Source of the DNA: Phaeospirillum sp.
GTDB lineage: Bacteria; Pseudomonadota; Alphaproteobacteria; Rhodospirillales; Magnetospirillaceae
Assembly (NCBI GenBank): GCA_030651575.1
Contig: JAUSFB010000032.1
Coordinates: 334,001 to 398,000 of the forward strand
Direction of reading: 5' to 3'
DNA: 64,000 bases
Shown here: in pieces, positions 51,308-58,714 of the stretch
Numbering within the stretch: position 1 is the stretch's first letter
Layout: every line of letters starts with the position of its first letter
Made by a program: the position numbers and the translations under genes
The notes under the pieces: generated by a model
Database searches by the model: none
Told to the model about the DNA's origin: nothing
What the model saw: the letters and a program-made list of their open reading frames with translations, nothing else

Positions 51308-52240
51308 ATGAACCGCCGGATCGGCGACATCGTCACCCAGACTTTCGAACGGCTTCGCCCCAAGGCGAAATCGCTGATCATCACCGTCTATGGCGACGCC
51401 ATCTTGCACCATGGCGGCTCGGCTTGGCTGGGCAGCGTGATCAAACTGGTCGAACCACTGGGCCTGAACGAGCGCATCGTGCGAACCTCGGTGTTCCGCC
51501 TGTCCAAGGAAGAGTGGCTGGCCTCCAGCCAACTCGGCCGCCGCAGCTATTACCGCCTGACCGATCTGGGCCGCCGCCGCTTCGAGGCCGCCAACAGCAG
51601 GATCTACTTCCATGTCAGCCAGCCATGGGACGGTCGCTGGACCCTGGTGATCACCAATACCGCCGATATCGATTCCGAAAAGCGCGACATGATCCGCCGC
51701 AATTTCGGCTGGATCGGTTTTGGCCAGATGGCCAGCGGCATCATGATTCATCCCGACCCGGATACGACCGTGATGCGTCAGGTCCTGGCGGATCTGGGGG
51801 TAGCCGAACAGGCGGTGGTGATGACCGGCGGCGTCGAGGCGGGCTTTTCAACCGCCGCCCTGGACACCATGATCCACAACTGCTGGGATCTGAAACGACT
51901 GGCCGACGACTACACCGAATTTCTCGATATCTTCCGGCCGCTGTGGCAGGTCCTGAGCGCCAGTGGCGAGCTTGACCCGCAGCTGTGCTTCGTGGTCCGC
52001 ACGCTGCTGATGCACGGCTACCGCCGCGCCCTGCTGCGCGACCCCATGCTGCCGGACGAACTGTTGCCCGCCAACTGGCCGGGAACCTCGGCCCGCCTGC
52101 TATGCCGCAACCTGTATCGTCTGGTCCAGGCGGCGGCGGAAACCCACGTCATGAGTGTGCTGGAAACCGCCGAGGGGCCGGTGCCGGAGGCCAGCCCCAA
52201 CTACTACACCCGGTTCGGCGGGCTACAAGCCGGCGACTGA
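51308..52240 (+). CDS. paaX: PaaX-family transcriptional regulator
   Basis: This 310-residue regulator matches PaaX, the phenylacetyl-CoA-responsive repressor. Its N-terminal winged helix 'AKSLIITVYGDAILHHGG…WLGSVIKLVEPLGLNERIVRTSVFRLSKEEWL' (residues about 19-80) is followed by 'RWTLVITN' and a C-terminal domain with 'LVRTLLMHGYRRALLRDPMLPDELLPANWPG'. In the frame an ATG at 51263 gives a longer N-terminus; 51308 matches the family start. The adjacent pad genes act downstream of phenylacetyl-CoA, so this regulator may control them. It converges on the MBL-hemerythrin gene, with four bases between stops. Confidence 0.88.
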   Translation: MNRRIGDIVTQTFERLRPKAKSLIITVYGDAILHHGGSAWLGSVIKLVEPLGLNERIVRTSVFRLSKEEWLASSQLGRRSYYRLTDLGRRRFEAANSRIYFHVSQPWDGRWTLVITNTADIDSEKRDMIRRNFGWIGFGQMASGIMIHPDPDTTVMRQVLADLGVAEQAVVMTGGVEAGFSTAALDTMIHNCWDLKRLADDYTEFLDIFRPLWQVLSASGELDPQLCFVVRTLLMHGYRRALLRDPMLPDELLPANWPGTSARLLCRNLYRLVQAAAETHVMSVLETAEGPVPEASPNYYTRFGGLQAGD

Positions 52241-52244
52241 GTCT

Positions 52245-54860
52245 CTAATACACGCCCTTTGAGTTGAGGTAGACCGCCGCCCGGTGATCGTCGGACAGGG
52301 TGTGGCCAACGATCCATTCCTGAAGGAAGGTCAGCACCTCGACCTCGTTATAGCCCTCGCCCTCGGCGATGGTGGTCTGCAACTCGGTCAACTGCTCCAG
52401 CAACCGGAAATGCCGGTTCTTATGGTTGTGCAGTTCGGGATACTTGTAGCGGATCATCAACCCTTCCTCTTCATCGAAGTGGAAGCGGGCGTATTCGCGC
52501 AGCAATCCCATGGTTTCGGCTATTTCATCATCGGAGCACCCCCGCTCCATCAGATCAAGCGCGGAATTGGCGATCTCGAACAGACGGCGGTGGTGGCTGT
52601 CGATGCGCTGAACCCCGACCGAATATTCGTCATGCCACTTGATCAGGACGCGGGCGTGCACGCCAGCCTCCATCATGGCTCGGGTCCGCTTGTTGCTGGC
52701 CTCGAACAGCTTCCAGCGAACCGAGGGGATATCGCGCAGCGCATGGGCGGGAACCAGGAACACCTCGCACGGTTCCAACGCGCGGACCCGCAGCAGGCTG
52801 GGCGAACCAAAGATCGCCACATCCTCGCCAAAAAAATCGCCAACCTTCAGGGTCTCGAACATGTGATCGCCCAGGAAGCGGCCAGCAATTCCGGACTTGA
52901 TCATGCCGACCATGTCGTGGCCGGGCTCGATCACAACGTCAACCTTGGCGGTGCAACTGGTCATGGCCTGGGCGATGCGGTTGAGTGATTTCGACGACAC
53001 CACCTCGCCGAACAAGCTGGTGCGCAACAGAAATTCGCGGTGTTCCAGCAGCCGCGAGACTCCCTTGAACACGTTGTTGCGCCGAACGAATTCGGAATAG
53101 AGCGAACACGGAATGGCCAAGGCCTGCACGAAGCTGGCGGCGCGGTAGGTCTCGGACGCGGCGGCGCCGAACAGCCCGGACAATTCGCCGATCAGGGCGC
53201 CGGCCGACAGCACGGAGCGCATCTCGATCTCGATCGGGATCATTTCGACGCTGCCCGACAGCAACAGATAAATCTGATCGTTGACCACCCGCTCCTTGAC
53301 CAGGATGGTTCCGGGATTGAAGGTCACAACCGGGTTATTGAGCAACACCCGGATCTGATGACGCGGAATGCCGGGAAAATAGGCGTCCAGCGCCTCGTAG
53401 GCATAGGGCCAGATGAAGTCGTGGTTGGACGGGATCAGGACATCGACGGTTCCGAACGACGCCGAGGACCCGATAGCCTTCTGGGCGCGGGTATTGCGCT
53501 GCGAGGTATGGGCCAGGATAATCTTGTCGGATGTATCGTCGCGGAAGTCATAGGCGTCGCCGTGGATCATGCCGCCGCCGACATCGATTTTCTTGACGTC
53601 GGCCGGCTCCAGATAGTCCGCCGCAACCTGATCGTACATGGCCTGACTGATGCCCGGAGCCTCGGGATCATCGGTGATGAAGCTTTGCAAGACCGACAGG
53701 CGGGCGATATCGGCCAGATGGGAATAGGTGCGGTTGCCGCCCTCCCACATGGCGCGGAAATGCATGATGGTGGTCTCGACCGGATGGGGCGAGAACACCG
53801 GCTTCACCTCCAGGCCGTCGATCAGATTCCACTCTCCCTCCACCAGCGGGCAGACATCGAAATAGTCGGAGAAGGCGGCCTCGTCGATGGACAAAAGCGC
53901 GGCGACCTTCTTGGCCACCGATGCCCGGACCAGGGGGGTCGCATAGTATTTCAGCTTGTGATCCGAGCGGATCAGGGTGGTCAGGCCGGCAAAGTGGTCG
54001 TCATGGGAGTGGGTATGGAAAATACCCTCGATCTCGTTGACGCCGATTCCCAGCGCATTCAGTGAAAACAGGACGTTGGGGCCGGCATCGACCAGGAAGA
54101 CCTTGCCCTGAAACATGATGATGGAGGCCATGCTGGGCCGATTGATGTCCCAACCATCCCCCTCGCCGCAATGGATGACGGCGAAATACTCGCGACGCAG
54201 CCGATAATAGCCCAGCGGGTAGGGCGCCTCGTAACTCTCGAAGGATGGCAGGTTAAGATCCACCACCGCCGTCTCGCCCTGATAGGAGAACTCGAACACG
54301 TTGAACAGCATGCGGCGGACAGTCACGCCGTTGCGGATCTCCACCGAATCGGCATCCACCGCCAGGGTGTCCAGCAGGTCGCCGGGGTGACGGATCTTGC
54401 CAAAAGCGAATTTCAGCTTCATCCGCATCAATTCGTGGGCGCGCTTGGGGGAAAGGCCGGCCTCGACCATCTCCTCTTCGGTCACCAAGCCGTAATTGCC
54501 GCGATAGATGTACTGCATCTGCGCCTGGACCTGATCGGCGCTGCCGATCAGCAACGGCTTGACCCCGGTATTGCCGGGGTGATCGGGCAGGATCATGCCC
54601 TGGCGATAGAGCATTTGCAGGACGGGAAACTCGGCCAGATTGGAGAAATTACCATTCTGAACCATGGCGTCGGACAGCAAGATGGCGTTAGGGCCGGTCT
54701 CGAAGGCAATTCCGTCGATCTCGGTCGAGACGATCAACCCCCGCTTCATCAGGTGCTTGACCGCATCGGCCGGGCAGCCGCACAAGATGGACACCCCCGC
54801 CAAAGGAGCCTCGATCCACCAAACTCCGGTGGTGACTTCGATTTTACGAAGCAACGGCAT
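52245..54860 (-). CDS. MBL-fold / dual cNMP-binding-like / hemerythrin fusion protein
   Basis: This 871-residue soluble protein has four parts. An N-terminal region of unknown fold (1-220) is followed by an MBL domain (about 222-500) with H284-x-H286-x-D288-H289 and candidate later ligands His359, Asp384 and His433. Two cyclic-nucleotide-binding-like domains follow (about 504-600 and 625-715, each with a GELSG or GEDVAIFG turn but without a clear Arg-Ser/Ala phosphate cassette). The C-terminal bacteriohemerythrin domain (about 742-866) has all seven diiron ligand positions: His757, His794, Glu798, His813, His817, His853 and Asp858. ATG 54860 is chosen because GGGAGAGG precedes it; a TTG eight codons earlier is unlikely. 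It probably senses O2, NO or iron; its enzymatic substrate is unknown. Confidence 0.9.
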   Translation of the reverse strand: MPLLRKIEVTTGVWWIEAPLAGVSILCGCPADAVKHLMKRGLIVSTEIDGIAFETGPNAILLSDAMVQNGNFSNLAEFPVLQMLYRQGMILPDHPGNTGVKPLLIGSADQVQAQMQYIYRGNYGLVTEEEMVEAGLSPKRAHELMRMKLKFAFGKIRHPGDLLDTLAVDADSVEIRNGVTVRRMLFNVFEFSYQGETAVVDLNLPSFESYEAPYPLGYYRLRREYFAVIHCGEGDGWDINRPSMASIIMFQGKVFLVDAGPNVLFSLNALGIGVNEIEGIFHTHSHDDHFAGLTTLIRSDHKLKYYATPLVRASVAKKVAALLSIDEAAFSDYFDVCPLVEGEWNLIDGLEVKPVFSPHPVETTIMHFRAMWEGGNRTYSHLADIARLSVLQSFITDDPEAPGISQAMYDQVAADYLEPADVKKIDVGGGMIHGDAYDFRDDTSDKIILAHTSQRNTRAQKAIGSSASFGTVDVLIPSNHDFIWPYAYEALDAYFPGIPRHQIRVLLNNPVVTFNPGTILVKERVVNDQIYLLLSGSVEMIPIEIEMRSVLSAGALIGELSGLFGAAASETYRAASFVQALAIPCSLYSEFVRRNNVFKGVSRLLEHREFLLRTSLFGEVVSSKSLNRIAQAMTSCTAKVDVVIEPGHDMVGMIKSGIAGRFLGDHMFETLKVGDFFGEDVAIFGSPSLLRVRALEPCEVFLVPAHALRDIPSVRWKLFEASNKRTRAMMEAGVHARVLIKWHDEYSVGVQRIDSHHRRLFEIANSALDLMERGCSDDEIAETMGLLREYARFHFDEEEGLMIRYKYPELHNHKNRHFRLLEQLTELQTTIAEGEGYNEVEVLTFLQEWIVGHTLSDDHRAAVYLNSKGVY

Positions 54861-55006
54861 TCGCCTCTCCCAATGCGGCAGCAAACTCTATCTCGCGACC
54901 CCAGGGGTCCCCGCCCACTCGGTCAATCAAGTCTGCATATATAGCACAAGCGGCCCGGGGAACCACCCCTCCAGGCGTGGAGATCCGCAAACATACCTAG
55001 TACTTC

Positions 55007-55180
55007 CTAGCGATAAATCGCCGCCAAACGAGCCCCGGACACCTGCGGATGCCATAATCCGACAGCGGGAGAGAAGACCACCGCAACTCCGACAGCCCCC
55101 AGACAGACCACAAGCAGCAGAGTGCGACGGAAACCCTCTCCTGATGGAACCTCGCCAGCACCTTCAGTGTAACCAAGCAT
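55007..55180 (-). CDS. Possible small single-span membrane protein (57 aa)
   Basis: A 57-residue frame with one hydrophobic stretch ('TLLLVVCLGAVGVAVVFSP', about residues 20-38), a polar N-terminus and a basic end. The Shine-Dalgarno is weak (GGTGGGG seven bases before the ATG). Codons here are less GC-biased than in neighbours, and another frame overlaps it, so it may not be expressed. If real it lies upstream of the MBL-hemerythrin gene on the same strand. Confidence 0.35.
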   Translation of the reverse strand: MLGYTEGAGEVPSGEGFRRTLLLVVCLGAVGVAVVFSPAVGLWHPQVSGARLAAIYR

Positions 55181-55309
55181 AACAAACCCCACCCAAAAGG
55201 TTACCGCCCTTATACGTTAGCCGTAAAATGCACATTCGAACCGCTCAAATCCAGCATTTTCTGAAAAACTCCCGGCCCACCACGGAAACGGTGGAAAGCG
55301 ATACATATT

Positions 55310-55356
55310 TTGACCTTTGACTTTTTAATCTGAATTAGGTATCTTAATACCGAATT
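55310..55356 (+). promoter_or_regulatory. padE promoter with overlapping operator-like dyad
   Basis: TTGACT (55317-55322) and TATCTT (55340-55345) are spaced 17 bases, a good sigma-70 arrangement, with a second TTGACC just upstream (55310-55315). The -10 lies inside a dyad with arms AATTAGGTAT (55333-55342) and ATACCGAATT (55347-55356), which match at nine of ten positions around CTTA. A repressor bound there would block RNA polymerase. The padE ATG follows 46 bases later, with GAGGGAGGATGAGAAGG before it. Confidence 0.6.
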
Positions 55357-55401
55357 ACGCCGCCACACCAACGATGGCGACAAGAGGGAGGATGAGAAGG
55401 C

Positions 55402-55974
55402 ATGCATGAGGTACGCCTTCATGGTCGGGGTGGACAAGGCGCCGTCCTGGCATCGGCTATTCTTGCCGCCGCTTTGGTGGAAGAAGGCCAGCACGTCATG
55501 GCCATTCCGGCTTTCGGCTTTGAACGCCGCGGGGCGCCGGTGGTGGCTTTTCTGCGCCTGTCCGAACAGGTCATCCGCCGCGTCACCAATATCTATCACC
55601 CCGATATCGTGGTGGTGATCGATCCCACGGTGGTCCGGGCGGTCGACGTCTTCGCCGGTATGCCGCAAAACGGGACCTTCGTCCTGGCCACTAGCAAGCA
55701 GCCCTCCGAACTGGATCTGCCCGGCCATCTTGCCCGGGTCGCCGTCTGCGACGCGGTTCGGATCGCCATGGAGATCTTCAAGCGCCAGATCACCAACACT
55801 ATCATGCTGGGAGCCCTCGCCAAGGCGACCGGAGTGGTGTCGGTCGAGGCGCTGGAAAAGGCGCTGGAGAAGACCGACTTCCGTGACGCGGGCCTGCGTC
55901 AGAATATCGAGGCGGTGCGGCGCGGCTATGCCGAAACCTCCGTGATCGAGCTTGGCAAGGAAAAGGCGGCATGA
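55402..55974 (+). CDS. padE: Phenylglyoxylate dehydrogenase, gamma subunit
   Basis: This 190-residue protein is the gamma domain of 2-oxoacid:acceptor oxidoreductases: 'EVRLHGRGGQGAVLASAILAAAL', 'AFGFERRGAPVVAFLRLS' and 'NTIMLGALAKATGVVS'. It is the first gene of a five-gene set in the order gamma-delta-alpha-NAD(P)H-binding-beta, the same as padEFGHI of Azoarcus evansii, which encodes NADH-dependent phenylglyoxylate dehydrogenase (CoA-benzoylating). The stop overlaps the padF start by four bases. Confidence 0.85.
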   Translation: MHEVRLHGRGGQGAVLASAILAAALVEEGQHVMAIPAFGFERRGAPVVAFLRLSEQVIRRVTNIYHPDIVVVIDPTVVRAVDVFAGMPQNGTFVLATSKQPSELDLPGHLARVAVCDAVRIAMEIFKRQITNTIMLGALAKATGVVSVEALEKALEKTDFRDAGLRQNIEAVRRGYAETSVIELGKEKAA

Positions 55975-56246
55975 GCACCCACGGCCGGAACGTTCCCGAC
56001 AATATGTGCCCCGTCGCCACCGAGTACACCACCATGCTGACCGGCGACTGGCGGGCGATGCGCCCGGTGGTCGACCGCGACCGCTGCGTCAAATGCGCCA
56101 CCTGCTGGCTGTATTGTCCGGTGCAGTGCGTGGTGGAAAAATCGGCATGGTTCGATTTCAACTACGACACCTGCAAGGGCTGCGGCATCTGCGCCGAAGA
56201 GTGCCCGCATCGCGCCATCAGCATGGTTGAAGAGGCGGAGGGCTGA
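55971..56246 (+). CDS. padF: Phenylglyoxylate dehydrogenase, delta (2x[4Fe-4S] ferredoxin) subunit
   Basis: The 91-residue ferredoxin-like subunit has two C-x2-C-x2-C-x3-C motifs, CVKCATCWLYC with a later CP pair and CKGCGICAEECP, and holds two [4Fe-4S] clusters. The N-terminal 35 residues are typical of the delta subunits of 2-oxoacid oxidoreductases. It moves electrons from the thiamine site towards the NAD(P)-binding subunit. One base separates its stop from the alpha-subunit start codon. Confidence 0.87.
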   Translation: MSTHGRNVPDNMCPVATEYTTMLTGDWRAMRPVVDRDRCVKCATCWLYCPVQCVVEKSAWFDFNYDTCKGCGICAEECPHRAISMVEEAEG

Positions 56247-56247
56247 C

Positions 56248-57450
56248 ATGAGCAAGGTTATCGTTTGCGACGGCAACGAAGCCGCCGCCTGGGGGGCCTG
56301 CCTGTCGCGTCCCGACATGGTGGCGGTTTATCCCATAACGCCACAATCCTCGCTGGTCGAGTATCTGGCAAAGTTCATCGCCGAAGGCAAGATGACCGCC
56401 GATCTGGTGGATGTGGAGGGCGAGCATTCGGTGCTGTCGGTTCTGCACGGCGCCTGTCTGGCCGGAGCGCGGACCTACTCCGCCACATCGGCCCAGGGCC
56501 TGGCCTTCATGTTCGAGCCGTATTTCCGTACGCCCAGCCTGCGCATGCCCATGGTGGTGTCGCTGGTCACCCGCGACGCGGTGTCTCCCACCTGCGTGTG
56601 GGGCGGCCAGCAAGACGCCATGACCGTCAAGGAAGTCGGCTGGATCCACATGTACTGCGAGACCCAGCAGGAAATCCTCGACACCATCCCCATCGCCTAC
56701 AAGGTCGCCGAGCATCCGGACGTGATGTTGCCGGTCAACGTCAACCATGACGGCAACTACCTGTCCTACGGCGTGGCGCGGGTCGAACTTCCCGACCAGG
56801 AGATCGTCGACTCCTTCCTGGGCGAAAAGAACGTCAACTGGCATGCCTGCCTCGACCCCGAGCGCCCCATGGCGGTTGACCCGCTGACCGGCGGCGCTGG
56901 CGGCATCGGACCGTCCACCTTCGTCAAGTACCGCAAGGGCCAGTGTTCCGGCATGCAGATGGCGTTGCAGGTGATCGAGGAGGCCCATGCCGACTGGGGC
57001 AAGCGTACCGGCCGCTACTGGTCGCCGCTGATTGAGGAATACCGTATGGAGGACGCCGAGGTGGCGCTGGTCACCATCGGCTCCATGACCGGCGCCGCCA
57101 AGGACGCGGTGGACGAGGCCCGGCTGGATGGGCGCAAGGTCGGCATCGTCAAGATCAAGACGTTCCGCCCCTTCCCCGTCCAGCGCATCGCCAAGGCGTT
57201 GTCCAAGGTCCGCGCCATCGGCGTGGTGGACCGCGCCGTCAACTTCGGCTGGAACTCCGGTCCGGTGTTCCAGGAAGTCCTGGGGGCGCTCTACCACCTG
57301 CCGGTCCGCATCCCGGCCATGAGCTTCATCGGCGGTCTGGCCGGTGCCGACATCACCGTCGAGCACTTCGCCCGCGCCATCGACCGTACCAACCGGCTTG
57401 CGGCGGGCGAGGCTGCGACCTTGCCGGTCTGGCTGAACGAGAACGATTGA
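56248..57450 (+). CDS. padG: Phenylglyoxylate dehydrogenase, alpha subunit
   Basis: The 400-residue alpha subunit has the pyrimidine-binding 'VAVYPITPQSSLVEYLAKFIAEGK', 'VEGEHSVLSVLHGACLAGARTYSATSAQGL' and a C-terminal transketolase-like domain ('VALVTIGSMTGAAKDAVDEAR', 'GIVKIKTFRPFPVQRI'). The longer frame to 56227 is inside padF, and the ATG at 56248 begins the family N-terminus. It binds thiamine diphosphate together with PadI. Confidence 0.88.
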   Translation: MSKVIVCDGNEAAAWGACLSRPDMVAVYPITPQSSLVEYLAKFIAEGKMTADLVDVEGEHSVLSVLHGACLAGARTYSATSAQGLAFMFEPYFRTPSLRMPMVVSLVTRDAVSPTCVWGGQQDAMTVKEVGWIHMYCETQQEILDTIPIAYKVAEHPDVMLPVNVNHDGNYLSYGVARVELPDQEIVDSFLGEKNVNWHACLDPERPMAVDPLTGGAGGIGPSTFVKYRKGQCSGMQMALQVIEEAHADWGKRTGRYWSPLIEEYRMEDAEVALVTIGSMTGAAKDAVDEARLDGRKVGIVKIKTFRPFPVQRIAKALSKVRAIGVVDRAVNFGWNSGPVFQEVLGALYHLPVRIPAMSFIGGLAGADITVEHFARAIDRTNRLAAGEAATLPVWLNEND

Positions 57451-57458
57451 GGTCAAAC

Positions 57459-58709
57459 ATGCCCGAGGCAAAATACCTTCTCGTCGGCTCGTCTCACGCT
57501 GCGTTAGAGGCGCTCCGCTCGATCCGCCACTTCGACCCGGACGGGTCCATGGCGATGATCACGCGAGACCAGCAGCTGCCCTATTCCCCGACCATCCTGC
57601 CCTATGTGGTGTCGGGGCGGTCCAAGCCGGAAGCGGTGCTGTTGCGGGACGAGGCCTTTTTCGAGGCCAATGCCTGCACCTTCGCGCCCAACGCGGTGGC
57701 GACGGGACTGGACGCCAAGACCCGCTCGGTCACCCTGGCCAGCGGCGAGTCCTGGCGCTACGAGCGCCTGCTGATCGCCACCGGCGCGGCCCCGGCCATT
57801 CCGCCGGTCAAGGGGATCGAGACCGTGCGCTTCCACGTCCTACGCTCGCTGGACGACGCCCAGGGATTGCGGACCGCCATGGGCGGCGCACGCCATGCCG
57901 TGGTGCTGGGCGCCGGTCTGGTGGGATTGCACGCCGCCGAGAACATGGCCGAGGCCGGCCTGTCGGTCACGGTGGTGGAAATGCAGAACCACGTCCTGCC
58001 CGGCTATTTTGACGCCAAGGCGTCCGAACGGATCGAATCCGCCTTTATCGGCCACGGGGTCAAGCTGCTGCTCGGCTGCAAGGTCGTGGCGGTCGAACCC
58101 CGCGACGGCGGCCATTCCTGCGCCGTGCATCTGGAAGACGGCAAGGTGCTCCAGGCCGACCTGCTGCTGGTGGCCACCGGCGTCAAGCCGGTAACCGACT
58201 GGCTGGCCGGATCGGGGGTCGATCTTGACCGCGGCGTACTGGTGGACGAAACCATGCGGACCACCGCCCCGGATGTGTGGGCGGCGGGTGACGTGGCCCA
58301 GGCCACCGACTTCCATACCGGCAAGCGCGCCCTGATCGGCATTATCCCGACCGCCGTGGATCAGGGCCGCATCGCCGGCCAGGGCATGGCGGGCGACACC
58401 TATCAAAAGGCCTATCCAGGCGGCATTCCGGTCAACACCTACCGCTTCTTCGGCCGGGTGGCGCTGTCCATCGGCCAGGCCGCCGCCAGCGACGGCGTCG
58501 AGGTCTCCGAGCGCGAGGATGGCGGGTATCGCCGGCTGGTGATGTCCGACAACCGCCTGATCGGCTATGCCAGCATCGACGAGCCGTTCGACGTGGGAAT
58601 CATGGGCGAACTGATCCGCCGCAAGGTCGATCTGTCTCCCGTCATGGATGCGTTCATCGCCCGGCCGGTGGAAACCGGACGTCGGCTGATGAGCGAGCAG
58701 TGGAGGTAA
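57459..58709 (+). CDS. padH: Phenylglyoxylate dehydrogenase, NADH-binding FAD (epsilon) subunit
   Basis: The 416-residue flavoprotein of the pyridine nucleotide-disulfide oxidoreductase fold has an N-terminal FAD strand 'KYLLVGSSHAALEALRSIR', 'LLIATGAAPAIPPVKG', the NAD-binding 'AVVLGAGLVGLHAAENMAEAG' and 'DVWAAGDVAQATDFHTGKR'. No redox disulfide is seen, as expected for an NAD-reducing subunit rather than a disulfide reductase. Its presence inside a 2-oxoacid oxidoreductase operon distinguishes phenylglyoxylate:NAD+ oxidoreductase from ferredoxin-linked relatives. Confidence 0.87.
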   Translation: MPEAKYLLVGSSHAALEALRSIRHFDPDGSMAMITRDQQLPYSPTILPYVVSGRSKPEAVLLRDEAFFEANACTFAPNAVATGLDAKTRSVTLASGESWRYERLLIATGAAPAIPPVKGIETVRFHVLRSLDDAQGLRTAMGGARHAVVLGAGLVGLHAAENMAEAGLSVTVVEMQNHVLPGYFDAKASERIESAFIGHGVKLLLGCKVVAVEPRDGGHSCAVHLEDGKVLQADLLLVATGVKPVTDWLAGSGVDLDRGVLVDETMRTTAPDVWAAGDVAQATDFHTGKRALIGIIPTAVDQGRIAGQGMAGDTYQKAYPGGIPVNTYRFFGRVALSIGQAAASDGVEVSEREDGGYRRLVMSDNRLIGYASIDEPFDVGIMGELIRRKVDLSPVMDAFIARPVETGRRLMSEQWR

Positions 58710-58714
58710 GCCCC

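Larger units (their letters stand above)
54861..55401. other. 541-base divergent region between the MBL-hemerythrin gene and padE
   Basis: It is more AT-rich than the rest of the window on the padE side. It holds the padE promoter and a dyad (55310-55356), a possible small membrane-protein frame on the minus strand (55007-55180), and, near 54940-54955, an AT-rich TATATAT that could be part of the promoter of the minus-strand gene. No RNA gene was recognised. Confidence 0.5.
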
